Source: Laceyella sacchari (lineage in GTDB: Bacteria > Bacillota > Bacilli > Thermoactinomycetales > Thermoactinomycetaceae). Taken from it: a stretch of DNA of 64,000 nucleotides. How positions within the stretch are numbered: the first letter of the stretch is position 1; every line of letters begins with the position of its first letter. Under the pieces are notes generated by a model. The model saw nothing but the letters and a program-made list of their open reading frames with translations, searched no databases and was not told the origin of the DNA. Positions 8,501 through 17,945 of this stretch are shown here, piece by piece. A program made the translations under genes and the position numbers. Location: the NCBI RefSeq assembly GCF_004343255.1, contig NZ_SMDD01000001.1, positions 310,001 to 374,000 on the forward strand, read 5' to 3'.

Positions 8501-10141
8501 TCATCTGGCCGCTCGCTGAGGGATGTTGGCTTGTTGCTCAGCAAACCGAAGCGCGTCATCCAATTGGCTGAAAAAGTGCGCTGAACCGATTTTGCGCATC
8601 CAACCGGCGCGTTCCAGCACTTGACGGGGTTGGTCATTGAGGCCGCTGATGAGCAGGGTGTTGCCTTGCTTATGGCATTTCTCGGCCAGTTTGGCGAATA
8701 TCGCTTCTCCGGTTGCGTCCAGATAGGGAACATGGTTCATGCACAAGACCAATGTTTGACGGTCGGGGAGGTCTTGAATGGATGACATGAACCGTTTTGC
8801 CGAGCCGAAGAAAAGAGGCCCTTCAACATGCACCACATGCACGTACGGGTGAGAGGACGATTTCACTTTTAACGCCGTGGGATCGGAGGTGGCCTGCGGT
8901 TGGATGATCAATGCTTTGCTCATTTTGATGACAAACAGGATGACGGACAAGCCGATGCCACCTAACACACCGAAGGTTAAATCCGTCAGTACGGTTAGCG
9001 TGAAGGTGAGCAGAAGAACGGCGGCATCCCCGGATTTGCTTTTAAGGATATGGACGAATTCGTTCCGTTCAGACATATTCCAAGCGACAAACATCAAGAC
9101 AGGTGCCATGCTGGACAGTGGGATTTGAGAGGCGAGTGGCGCAAGCGCAAGCAAGACGAGCAAGACAAACAGGCTATGTATGATGCCTGAAATGGGGGAT
9201 TGGGCGCCGTTTTTAATATTGGTTGCGGTGCGCGCAATGGCTCCGGTGGCTGGAATGCCCCCGAACAAAGGAGTGACCATGTTGGCGATTCCCTGACCGA
9301 TCAATTCCCGATTGCTGTGATGCTTGGTGTTTCCCATGTTGTCTGCGACCAGCGCGGACAGCAGTGATTCAATTCCACCTAACATCGCGATGGCCACCGC
9401 CGGGATGAAGAGTTCTATCCCTTTTTCCAAAGTGAATGTGGGAAAGGAGAAAGTGGGCCACTCATTGGGGATGCCGCCATACACGGTGCCGATGGTGGCC
9501 ACTTTACCCGGGAAAAACAGGGTGGCAACCAAGGTGGATAGGATTAATCCCACTAACGCACCGGGTAGCTTGGGAAACCACTTGGTGGTGATCAGTATCG
9601 TGATCAAACAGATGATAGCGGTGATGACGCTATATGGATTGACATAGATGAGGTTGTTGATGAGCTCTTTCATTTGCAACAGAAAGGTTGATTCCTTTTT
9701 CAATTGATGCAGGCCTAAGAATGAGGCGATCTGTCCGGAAAAGATGATGACGGCAATGCCCGTGGTGAAGCCGATGGTTACTGGACGGGGCATGTAATGG
9801 ATGAGATTGCCCAGTTTGAATATCCCCATGCATATGAGTATTGCCCCAGCCATAAATCCGGCGATCAACAAGCTCTCATATCCATGTGTGACCACGATAC
9901 CCAACAGCAGCGGCACAAACGCGCCGGTCGGCCCTCCGATTTGATATTTGGAACCGCCCAACAGGGAAATGATGAAACCGGCGATGATGGTAGTGTATAA
10001 GCCGTATTCGGGACGGACGCCCGAGGCGATGGCAAATGCCAATGCCAATGGGAGTGCGACAACGCCGACAACGATGCCGGCCATGACATCTTTGTGAAAA
10101 GATTGGATCGTGTAAGCATGAAATCTTCCGTCTTTGAACAT
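8501..10141 (-). CDS. SulP-family anion permease with STAS domain
   Basis: A 546-residue secondary transporter of the SulP (SLC26) family for sulfate, bicarbonate or related anions. About 10-12 membrane helices occupy residues 15-400; the N-terminal GIVVGVVALPLALAFAIASG stretch (residues 21-40) is the family signature. A cytosolic STAS domain (about 425-535) follows, with the DATGE anti-sigma-antagonist motif. The ATG at 10141 follows AGGAGG. It is monocistronic and shares a terminator with the CBS gene. Sulfate versus bicarbonate cannot be decided; no sulfate-assimilation or carbonic anhydrase gene is adjacent. Confidence 0.88.
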   Translation of the reverse strand: MFKDGRFHAYTIQSFHKDVMAGIVVGVVALPLALAFAIASGVRPEYGLYTTIIAGFIISLLGGSKYQIGGPTGAFVPLLLGIVVTHGYESLLIAGFMAGAILICMGIFKLGNLIHYMPRPVTIGFTTGIAVIIFSGQIASFLGLHQLKKESTFLLQMKELINNLIYVNPYSVITAIICLITILITTKWFPKLPGALVGLILSTLVATLFFPGKVATIGTVYGGIPNEWPTFSFPTFTLEKGIELFIPAVAIAMLGGIESLLSALVADNMGNTKHHSNRELIGQGIANMVTPLFGGIPATGAIARTATNIKNGAQSPISGIIHSLFVLLVLLALAPLASQIPLSSMAPVLMFVAWNMSERNEFVHILKSKSGDAAVLLLTFTLTVLTDLTFGVLGGIGLSVILFVIKMSKALIIQPQATSDPTALKVKSSSHPYVHVVHVEGPLFFGSAKRFMSSIQDLPDRQTLVLCMNHVPYLDATGEAIFAKLAEKCHKQGNTLLISGLNDQPRQVLERAGWMRKIGSAHFFSQLDDALRFAEQQANIPQRAAR

Positions 10142-10435
10142 TGTTATTCCTCCTTCATGAAATAATCATTCGGTGAACAGTAGTATTTTATAGTGCAAAC
10201 ATAGTGATTGGGGGGATTGTCGCTGTTTCGACAAAAAAAGAGGTCTGTGATACCATCACATCAAACCATTTTGATTATTCCGATGATTGCCGTGGCGATT
10301 TGCGGGTTTACAGGCGAAGGGCTTTGGCTTTTCGCTCCGTCATTAACATAGGGTAATGGAAAATTTTGAAGAAACGATGAAGGAGTTGAGTGGAATTGGT
10401 AGATAGTCCGTCAAGTGGTTGGGTGGGTGTGGTGA
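10142..10435. other. Divergent intergenic region between sulP and the first two-component system
   Basis: About 290 bp. It must hold the divergent promoters, but I saw no clear operator, hairpin or small gene in it. Confidence 0.5.
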
Positions 10436-11116
10436 ATGAAAGCGTCCGTGTTGATTGTTGATGATGAGACACGCATGCTGGAATTGCTGTCCATGATTTT
10501 GGAGCCGGAGTTCAGCGTGACCGTGACCAGTTGCAGCCGGGAGGCTTTGCACTTGTTTCGGAGCCGCTCCTTTGACTTGTGCCTGCTGGATATCATGATG
10601 CCGGGCATGGAGGGAAGAGAGTTGTTGCGCCAATTGCGGAAAGAGCAAACGGATTTGCCCGTCATCTTTCTTTCCGCGCGTTCTGATTTGGAGGATCGGG
10701 TGGAGGGATTGGAGCTGGGGGCGGATGATTATATCACAAAGCCCTTTGAACCCATGGAGTTGGTGGCCCGCATCCACGCGGTGTTGAGACGGACGCGAAA
10801 GCGCGGCCAGAAACAAGAAGGGCTGGCAAATGGGTTACACATCGACTGGGCGAGAAGGGAAGTTTGGCATGGCGGGGAAGAGATCAAATTGACCCCGATT
10901 GAGTTTGATTTGTTGCGTACACTGGCTCAGCATCCCAAACAGGCCTTTCCCCGAGAGCAACTGTTGGAGAAAGTGTGGGGGTTCGATTATTACGGCGACG
11001 CCCGCACGGTAGACACCCATATTAAAAACTTGCGCACCAAATTGCGCCAAGCGGGGCTCCGGGAGGAAGTGATACAGACAGTCTGGGGATTTGGTTATAA
11101 ATGGGGTGTGATGTGA
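10436..11116 (+). CDS. OmpR-family response regulator
   Basis: A 226-residue regulator. The receiver domain spans about 1-115 (acidic pocket VDDE near residue 9, phospho-acceptor Asp in CLLDIMMPG near residue 52, Lys in YITKPFEP near residue 102). The winged-helix DNA-binding domain spans about 130-226. The start is the ATG at 10436 just after a GTG. The partner kinase follows directly. Target genes are probably the downstream MMPL exporter or the second two-component pair, but this is inference from position. Confidence 0.88.
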   Translation: MKASVLIVDDETRMLELLSMILEPEFSVTVTSCSREALHLFRSRSFDLCLLDIMMPGMEGRELLRQLRKEQTDLPVIFLSARSDLEDRVEGLELGADDYITKPFEPMELVARIHAVLRRTRKRGQKQEGLANGLHIDWARREVWHGGEEIKLTPIEFDLLRTLAQHPKQAFPREQLLEKVWGFDYYGDARTVDTHIKNLRTKLRQAGLREEVIQTVWGFGYKWGVM

Positions 11117-11118
11117 AG

Positions 11119-12522
11119 ATGAAGCATGTCACGACCAAATGGATGGCGATGATCTTGGTCATTATGATCACCGGCCTCGGGCTGTTGGGGTTTTTGTGTT
11201 TCTTGATCATTAAGGAAGAGTACAAATTATACATGAAAACTTTTTTGGGGGATCGTTCCCGCTCTTACGCCGTTTTTCTGGCTCATGACTTTAGTCAAGA
11301 CGCGCTCAGGCATGTGCTAGGGATGGAAAATGGCCCGACTACCGGCCTATGTGTCTTGACCACTGACGGGAGAAGTTGGGTCAATGCCCCCGTTGCGATG
11401 CGGGAGCGGTTGCTCGCCTTCGCGAAGGCCGAGCGAAAAAGAGCGCGTTCGGTAGAACGATCGCTCGTTCGCTTGTTGGAGGTGGACGGGCGGGTGTACA
11501 TGATGGCATCAAGCCCCATCATCAAGGATCAAACCTTGTCGGGGATGGTGGCTATGGGCGCTGAGTTGACCTTGCTGGAGAGCACGCTTCACTCTTTTAA
11601 ATTCATGATTGTGCTGGCTGCCGCTGGTGTCTTGGTTATCGTCATGGGAGTGGGCATGGTCCTGTCGTGGCGGATCAGCCGTCCAATTATCGAGATGGGT
11701 AGAATCGCGGAGCAATTAGCTAAAGGCAATTACCACGTGCGCGTCCCGATCAAAGGGCAGGATGAAGTGGCCGCATTGGGCAGGCAAATGAATTTGCTGG
11801 CGGAGAGTTTGTTGTATTACCAGTCTTCTCGCAAGGAATTTTTGACCCATGTTGCCCATGAGTTGCGCACGCCTCTCACATATGTCAAAGGGTATGCAGC
11901 TCTGTTGCGGCGCGAGAACCTTCCCACGGAGGATGCCCGCCGTTTGATGGGGATTATCTATGACCAATCGGATTGGTTGGAATGTCTTGTTGAGAATTTA
12001 ATTGTATTGAGCCGATTGGATGAAGGGAAGTTCGCGCTAAGTAAGCAAAGGATTGACATCGCGCCGGTGATCCGTAAAACGCTGGAGGAGATGGAGCCCT
12101 TCACTGCTGAGTGGGGAATTCGCTTGGAACGAAACCTTGAACCATCCATCCGCATCCAGGCTGATGTGAACCGCTTTCGGCAAATCATCATGAATTTGGT
12201 GGACAATGCGCTACGTTACTCCAAGCCACAAGGCAAGGTGCTGGTCGAACTGTTCAGGCAGAGGGGAGAAGCGGTGATAAAAGTGATCGATGAAGGCATC
12301 GGTATTTCCGAAGTGGAAGTGAACCGGATCTGGGAACGCTTCTACCGTGTGGAAAAGTCACGTTCGCGCAAGCATGGTGGTACGGGCTTGGGATTGCCGA
12401 TTGTCAAACACCTAGTGGAGTTGCACGGGGGATCGATTGAGGTGGAGAGCCAGTTGGGGCGGGGAACCACGTTTGTCATGCGATTTCCGTTGGCCGATGC
12501 GGAAGAGGAATGCGCTTCATGA
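11119..12522 (+). CDS. Sensor histidine kinase (HAMP, HisKA, HATPase_c)
   Basis: A 467-residue membrane kinase: TM1 at about residues 10-30, an extracytoplasmic sensor of about 120 residues, TM2 at about 160-180, HAMP, the phospho-acceptor His in VAHELRTPLTY, then an ATPase domain with N box (NLVDNALRYS), G1 (DEGIGIS) and G2 (GTGLGLPIV). It begins two bases after the response regulator stop; an in-frame ATG at 11101 would overlap that gene by 16 bp. All catalytic boxes are intact. The sensed signal is unknown. Confidence 0.87.
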   Translation: MKHVTTKWMAMILVIMITGLGLLGFLCFLIIKEEYKLYMKTFLGDRSRSYAVFLAHDFSQDALRHVLGMENGPTTGLCVLTTDGRSWVNAPVAMRERLLAFAKAERKRARSVERSLVRLLEVDGRVYMMASSPIIKDQTLSGMVAMGAELTLLESTLHSFKFMIVLAAAGVLVIVMGVGMVLSWRISRPIIEMGRIAEQLAKGNYHVRVPIKGQDEVAALGRQMNLLAESLLYYQSSRKEFLTHVAHELRTPLTYVKGYAALLRRENLPTEDARRLMGIIYDQSDWLECLVENLIVLSRLDEGKFALSKQRIDIAPVIRKTLEEMEPFTAEWGIRLERNLEPSIRIQADVNRFRQIIMNLVDNALRYSKPQGKVLVELFRQRGEAVIKVIDEGIGISEVEVNRIWERFYRVEKSRSRKHGGTGLGLPIVKHLVELHGGSIEVESQLGRGTTFVMRFPLADAEEECAS

Positions 12523-12638
12523 CCCCTGACTGTTTGGCAGTGGGAAGGGGAGCGGGATGTGTTACTCTTAGAAAGGGGTTGCCAGTTCTGAGTACACACG
12601 AGACCCTTATCACAAACACAAAAGACAGGAGGCAATCG

Positions 12639-13343
12639 ATGTCGGCAAAAAGTATCCTGATTGTGGATGATGACCAGGGCATTGTTCAACTATTGACCGA
12701 AGCCCTTACCTATGAACAATACCTCGTGTTCGCTGCCAGCAACGGCAGACAGGCGCTGGAATTGGTAGAACAGCAATCCATCGACTTGATCGTGATGGAC
12801 ATCATGATGCCGGAGATGGATGGATTAGAAGCGATCCGCCAGTTGCGACGGAAATATCACATGCCGATTATTCTGTTGAGCGCGCGCGATCGGGAGATCG
12901 ACAAAGTGATCGGTCTGGAGATCGGTGCTGATGACTATGTCGCCAAACCGTTTGGGGTGCAGGAGTTGGTGGCACGGATCAAAGCTCACTTTCGCCGTTC
13001 GGAGCGGCTTAGCCAACTTCAAGGCGATGTGAGTGCTGCTGAAGTGCCGTCTCAAAGCGGATTATCCATGAATGAAAACACCTATGAGGCGTTCTTGGAT
13101 GGACAGAGATTGGATCTGTCTACCAAGGAGTTTCAGATTCTCTATTTTCTTTATCAGCATCAAAATCAGGTTTTGTCGCGAGAACAAATCTACCAGCGCG
13201 TCTGGGGAGACGACGAGGGTGACATGAATACGGTCACGGTGCACATAAAAAACATCCGCAAGAAATTGGGCGCTGGTAATGCGATGATTAAAACCATCTG
13301 GGGCGTGGGCTACAAGCTGCTGTTGCATGGTGAGGACAAATGA
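12639..13343 (+). CDS. OmpR-family response regulator (second system)
   Basis: A 234-residue regulator with a receiver domain (VDDDQ near residue 10, phospho-Asp in IVMDIMMPE near residue 54, KPF near residue 103) and a C-terminal winged helix (about 140-234) ending in the typical IWGVGYKL. The ATG at 12639 follows a strong ACAGGAGG; an in-frame start at 12510 would overlap the upstream kinase. The 116-bp gap after that kinase suggests the second pair may have its own promoter or be the end of a four-gene operon. The linker between domains is longer than usual. Confidence 0.87.
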   Translation: MSAKSILIVDDDQGIVQLLTEALTYEQYLVFAASNGRQALELVEQQSIDLIVMDIMMPEMDGLEAIRQLRRKYHMPIILLSARDREIDKVIGLEIGADDYVAKPFGVQELVARIKAHFRRSERLSQLQGDVSAAEVPSQSGLSMNENTYEAFLDGQRLDLSTKEFQILYFLYQHQNQVLSREQIYQRVWGDDEGDMNTVTVHIKNIRKKLGAGNAMIKTIWGVGYKLLLHGEDK

Positions 13344-14668
13344 AACTGAAGTATAAGATTCCTTGTCTCTTTTTGGTGTTGGCCGTGGTGGTTTTTTTGT
13401 GGGTAGTAGGTTTCTTGGTTTTTTATGTACATCATGTGTTCATCCAACAAGTGGCTGACCGGACGGAAGAGGATGTTCAGGACAATATCGCAATGGTGAG
13501 ACAAGTGGAAAAGCTTCACCGTCAACCGGAGGCTTTGAAGCAAGCGTTGCGTCGGATGGCCGCCGAGGAGGGCATCCGGTTGGAATACCGTGGCGAGGTG
13601 GGTCTCTTCGCAGAAGGAACCCTTGCGCCCAACCGGTTCACCGTGGCTTTATCATTGCCCGTGAATGACGGCCAGAGAAAGGTGGGGGAGTTGAAGATCA
13701 TCCGCCAACCGCGATTGGTTGAGTTTGGGGTGGGACGGTTAATCAATTGGACGGCGTTTGCGTTTGTTTCCATATTGGTCATTTTTCTCATCGGTATGAC
13801 GATTCATTTCCATCATTTCATCACCAAACCCATTCAAAATTTGAACAAGCGCTTGTCCCAAATCCGGTTGCGGCGGCGCCCCCAACCGATCCATTATCGG
13901 CAAAACAATGAAATCGGTGATCTGTACCGCCATGTTTATGCCATGGAACAACGGTTGGATCGCGCTTATGGGGAACAGTTGCACATGATCACTTCGATTG
14001 CGCATGATTTGAAAACACCCCTGACCACTATTCAGGGGTTTTTGGAATTGTTGGCGTCTGGGGTGATCAAAGATCCGCATAAACAGGAGGAGACCATCCG
14101 GCTGTTGCAGACCAAAGCCGCCAGCATGCAAAACTTGGTGGCTGAGTTTTCAGCCTATGGCAAACATGAAGCAGACCTGATCGAGATGCAGACTTCGTTG
14201 ATTCGTGCCGATGCTTTTTTTAACTCGATCGCTACTGAATATGAAGCCGAGTGCGCCGGATTGGGCATCGGCTTTCGCGCTCATCACTTGTTTACAGAGG
14301 AAACGCGCCTCGACGCCAACCCAGAATGGCTGCGCCGGGTGGTGGCCAATTTGATCAGCAATGCGGTTCGTTATGCGCAAACAGAAGATTTGATGATCCA
14401 TTTTACGGGCTATATCGATGCGGGCATGGCCCAGTTTCTGATCGAAGACAACGGCGTGGGTGTGCCGCAAGCGGAGCTGCCGCATCTGTTTAACAAATTT
14501 CACACTGTCGATCGGGCCAGGCAAGCGGAAAACGGCGGTACCGGTTTGGGGTTGGCGATTTGTCGCACGATTGTGGAGCGGCATGGCGGAGAGATGGAGG
14601 CTTTTCCGGCCCGTTTGGGCGGGTTGGCGGTCAGATTTGCCATCCCGATTGCCCAGTCATCGGATTGA
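13340..14668 (+). CDS. Sensor histidine kinase (second system)
   Basis: A 442-residue kinase overlapping its response regulator by 4 bp (ATGA). TM1 spans about 7-30, followed by a short extracytoplasmic sensor of about 100 residues, TM2 at about 134-156 and HAMP. The phospho-acceptor His is in IAHDLKTPLTT near residue 223. ATP-binding boxes read NLISNAVRYA, EDNGVGVP and GTGLGLAI. The sequence ends with a short linker before the MMPL gene, whose promoter region carries a direct repeat typical of OmpR-family sites, so control of that exporter is the simplest proposal. Confidence 0.87.
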   Translation: MKLKYKIPCLFLVLAVVVFLWVVGFLVFYVHHVFIQQVADRTEEDVQDNIAMVRQVEKLHRQPEALKQALRRMAAEEGIRLEYRGEVGLFAEGTLAPNRFTVALSLPVNDGQRKVGELKIIRQPRLVEFGVGRLINWTAFAFVSILVIFLIGMTIHFHHFITKPIQNLNKRLSQIRLRRRPQPIHYRQNNEIGDLYRHVYAMEQRLDRAYGEQLHMITSIAHDLKTPLTTIQGFLELLASGVIKDPHKQEETIRLLQTKAASMQNLVAEFSAYGKHEADLIEMQTSLIRADAFFNSIATEYEAECAGLGIGFRAHHLFTEETRLDANPEWLRRVVANLISNAVRYAQTEDLMIHFTGYIDAGMAQFLIEDNGVGVPQAELPHLFNKFHTVDRARQAENGGTGLGLAICRTIVERHGGEMEAFPARLGGLAVRFAIPIAQSSD

Positions 14669-14692
14669 CCCACTTTTTTTATCTTTTTTCAT

Positions 14693-14713
14693 ATTTGATT
14701 TAGATTTGATTTA
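14693..14713 (+). promoter_or_regulatory. Direct repeat, likely response-regulator binding site
   Basis: The 10-mer ATTTGATTTA occurs at 14693-14702 and again at 14704-14713, an 11-bp period that puts both copies on one face of the helix. This is the usual spacing for OmpR/PhoB-family tandem sites. It sits about 50 bp before the MMPL start codon and just after the second kinase gene. Confidence 0.5.
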
Positions 14714-14760
14714 TTTTTCCTTGCTAAAGTGTGACCAGTGAGTCAACTCAGGAAGGAGAG

Positions 14761-17700
14761 ATGAAAGGGTTGAAGTGGGTTCTCAAACGCAAGTGGTTGT
14801 TCTTTGCGTTATGGGTGGTGGCCGCCGCTGTTCTGTTTGTGACGATGCCCTCCACTGATAAATTGGTTCGCGAAAAAGGGCAACCGCACATTGCGGATGA
14901 ATTCATGTCAAGCAAGGCCGCCAAATTGCTCGCCGAGATGGATGGCGATGACCATGGCGATAAAAACGTGCAAGCGTTGATTGTATTCCATGCGGACAAA
15001 CAACTGGCTTCATCGCAAATGACGGAGATTGAGCGGAAGCTGGTTGCGCTGGAAAAGAGCAAACAACTGCGGGTCACTTCCATGTTGCAGCCCTTTGGCA
15101 ACAAAGAGTCGGAGGAGCAGTTGATTTCCAAAGACAAGACGACGGTAATGGCCATCGCAGAGATTGAACAGGGCGAGCGCACAGTGGCCGAATTGCGGGA
15201 ACAACTCGCCAAGGCGGTGCAAGTCGAAGGCGTTCGCACCTATTTGACGGGCAATGAGTTTATCAACGAGGATTTTGCCCAAACGTCTCTCGATGGAGTG
15301 AAGAAAACGGAATTGTTGACCGTGCTGTTTATCATTACGGTATTGGTCATTATATTCCGCTCTCCGGTGACGCCTCTCATTTCACTGCTTACCGTAGGGT
15401 TGACATACCTCGTGTCGATGGCGACGGTTTCCCACTTGGTGGAGGCAGTCGACTTCCCGTTTGCCAATACGACGCAAACCTTTTTAATCTTGGTGCTGTT
15501 TGGCATCGGCACGGATTATAACATTTTGTTGTTTATGCGCTTCAAGGAAGAACTAGCCAAGCGGGACGATGTGGCGGAAGCGATTATCGCCACTTATCAA
15601 ACCGCGGGCAAAACGGTGTTTTTCAGCGGGCTGGCTGTGCTGATCGGGTTTAGCATGCTCGGCTTTTCCAAGTTTAGCGTTTACCAGTCAGGAGTGGCGG
15701 TGGCCATCGGAATCGCCTTCCTGTTGCTGGCTCTATACACAGTGGTTCCGTTCTTCATGGCTGTCATGGGTCGCGCCATTTTTTGGCCCTCCCGGAAGCT
15801 GGACAGTCACGGGGAGAACGGGTTGTGGCGCAAGCTGGGCGGTTTCTCTGTCAAACGCCCCGTCATTTCCATTGTGTTGGTCGGGGTCTTGGCCGGCTCA
15901 TGGTTTTTCCATGAAGGGCGCTTGTCATTTGACAGCCTGCAGGAAGTAAACCCGGATTATGATTCGGTGCGCGGCTTCCGTATCGTGGCCGATCAGTTTG
16001 GCCCGGGTCAGACCTTGCCGACAACGGTGGTTATAAAGAACGATGAACGGCTGGACTCGCCGGAAGCACTCGCTTTTCTTGACCAGCTCCATCAGAAACT
16101 GAGTCGCCTGCCCGGTGTGAAGACGGTGTATGGCCCGACGCAGCCAGGTGGGGAGCCGATCGACCAGTTCTACCTCAACGATCAAGCCAAAGGGGTGGAA
16201 AACGGGATCGGCAAATCGACCGATGGGCTGGATGCCATTTCGGCTGGACTATCCCAAGCTTCAGAAAAAATGGGTGCTGCCACCACAGGCGATTTGAATC
16301 AAGTCAGCAAATTGGTGGACGGCACAAAAGCGGCGCGGGATGGGCTGAATCAAGTGCAACAAGCGATGAAGCAGATTCAAGCCGGATTGGGCCAAGGGAG
16401 CGCCAAGCAACCAGGATTGGCCAAAGGATTGGCGCAACTGGAGAGTGGACTGAAGCAAATCTCATCCAGCAATGAAAAGTTGGTGGGTGAATACATGAAA
16501 ATCTCCGGTGGGTTGGATCAATTGGCCGCCGGGGCGGACGGGTTGCGGCAGCAGGTAGCCGGGATCAAAGCATTGGCCACCCAGATCAACCAAGCCGCGG
16601 ATAAATTGGACCCCAATGATCCCAATGTGCAAGAAATCAAAGAGAAAGCCAATCTCTTGTTAGCGCAGGCGAGCGGTGTGGAAGCGGGGATGAACCAATT
16701 GCAAGGTTCCCTGTCTCGCACGGCGCAAGGATTGAAAGCGGCCAATGGCGGTTTGGCAGAGATTGCCGTTGCCCAAAAACAGATGAGTTATGCGGCAAAC
16801 CAAATGACGCAAGGAGCGAAACGATTGGCCAGCGGGCAGGCTCAAGCCGTTGATGCAGTGGATCAAATCGAAGATGGATTGAACGCAATCAATCAAGGCC
16901 AGAAACGCTTGGATCAAGGGTTGGGGCAATTTGCCGCCAGCATCAAGCAATTGCAGTCAGGCTTGTCTTCCAGCGCCAAAGGGGTAGAAAAAATCTCTGC
17001 TGGGCTGTCTGAAGCAAACAAGTATCTGGGCCAAGTGACTGGTTCCGGCGCGACGCGTACCTTCTTTGTTCCGGAAGAGGCCCGCAAAAACAAAGACTTC
17101 CAGAAAGCGCTCGATATGTACATGTCCAAGGACCGCCAATCGGCCAAATGGACGGTGGCGCTGGCCGAGGACCCTTATAGCGAAGAGGCGATGCAAGTGG
17201 CGAAAGCAATTGAAGAGACCGTACGCGCGACATTGAAACAATCGCCATATGAACAAGCGGAATTCGGTGTCGGCGGGGTTTCCTCCATCAACCGCGACTT
17301 GCAAGGGATGTCTGCCGAGGATTTCAGTCGCACTGTGATCTTGATGTTGGTTGGAATCGGCCTGATGCTGATTGTGCTGTTCCGCTCCTTCTGGTTGTCT
17401 CTCAGCGTAATCGCGGCCTTGGTGTTGGCTTACTTTAGTTCGCTGACAGTGACCGAATTCGGGTTTAGTCACTTGTTCCAATACCCGGGTTTGTCGTGGA
17501 CGGTGCCGTTTTTCTCCTTCATCATGATCATCGCTTTGGGTGTTGATTACAGCATCTTTGTCTTGATGCGGTATAAGGAGTATGGATTGCATCGACCCAC
17601 GATCGCGATCAAGGAAGCGATGAAACACACCGGCAGTGTAGTCATCTCCGCCGCCGTTATTCTGTGTGGCACCTTTGCGGCCATGCTTCCGTCCGGGGTG

Positions 17701-17865
17701 GTCACTCTGTTGCAAATCGCTACCGTGGTCATCCTGGCGCTGATTTTGTTATCCGCATGGATTTTGCCACTCTTCATTCCGGCGGTTATTGCGCTCGCCG
17801 AGCGGCTGGCTCAGCCCAAGGTGAAAAAGAGCACCGTTTCGGAACCTGCCGGAATTGAACTGTAG
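14761..17865 (+). CDS. MMPL/RND-superfamily membrane exporter with long coiled-coil loop
   Basis: A 1034-residue protein with the MMPL plan: TM1 (about 12-28), an outside loop, TM2-6 (about 180-350), a very long second outside loop (about 390-850), then TM7-12 (about 855-1010). The second loop includes about 270 residues of Gly/Ala/Gln-rich helical repeats (for example QVQQAMKQIQAGLGQG, QIEDGLNAINQG) like those of YhgE/Pip-family proteins. The ATG at 14761 is preceded by GGAAGGAGAG; an upstream GTG at 14731 is less likely. Relatives export lipids, peptides or antibiotics using the proton gradient. The substrate here is unknown. Confidence 0.88.
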   Translation: MKGLKWVLKRKWLFFALWVVAAAVLFVTMPSTDKLVREKGQPHIADEFMSSKAAKLLAEMDGDDHGDKNVQALIVFHADKQLASSQMTEIERKLVALEKSKQLRVTSMLQPFGNKESEEQLISKDKTTVMAIAEIEQGERTVAELREQLAKAVQVEGVRTYLTGNEFINEDFAQTSLDGVKKTELLTVLFIITVLVIIFRSPVTPLISLLTVGLTYLVSMATVSHLVEAVDFPFANTTQTFLILVLFGIGTDYNILLFMRFKEELAKRDDVAEAIIATYQTAGKTVFFSGLAVLIGFSMLGFSKFSVYQSGVAVAIGIAFLLLALYTVVPFFMAVMGRAIFWPSRKLDSHGENGLWRKLGGFSVKRPVISIVLVGVLAGSWFFHEGRLSFDSLQEVNPDYDSVRGFRIVADQFGPGQTLPTTVVIKNDERLDSPEALAFLDQLHQKLSRLPGVKTVYGPTQPGGEPIDQFYLNDQAKGVENGIGKSTDGLDAISAGLSQASEKMGAATTGDLNQVSKLVDGTKAARDGLNQVQQAMKQIQAGLGQGSAKQPGLAKGLAQLESGLKQISSSNEKLVGEYMKISGGLDQLAAGADGLRQQVAGIKALATQINQAADKLDPNDPNVQEIKEKANLLLAQASGVEAGMNQLQGSLSRTAQGLKAANGGLAEIAVAQKQMSYAANQMTQGAKRLASGQAQAVDAVDQIEDGLNAINQGQKRLDQGLGQFAASIKQLQSGLSSSAKGVEKISAGLSEANKYLGQVTGSGATRTFFVPEEARKNKDFQKALDMYMSKDRQSAKWTVALAEDPYSEEAMQVAKAIEETVRATLKQSPYEQAEFGVGGVSSINRDLQGMSAEDFSRTVILMLVGIGLMLIVLFRSFWLSLSVIAALVLAYFSSLTVTEFGFSHLFQYPGLSWTVPFFSFIMIIALGVDYSIFVLMRYKEYGLHRPTIAIKEAMKHTGSVVISAAVILCGTFAAMLPSGVVTLLQIATVVILALILLSAWILPLFIPAVIALAERLAQPKVKKSTVSEPAGIEL

Positions 17866-17902
17866 ATGTCAGAAGCCACTGGGCATTGCTCTTTCTATGT
17901 GT

Positions 17903-17945
17903 GACAAGGCCACCCCCGCCTTTGGGTAGGGGTGGCCTTGTTTTT
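17903..17945 (+). terminator. Terminator after the MMPL gene
   Basis: GACAAGGCCACCCC pairs with GGGGTGGCCTTG, followed by five T. It lies between convergent genes. Confidence 0.85.
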
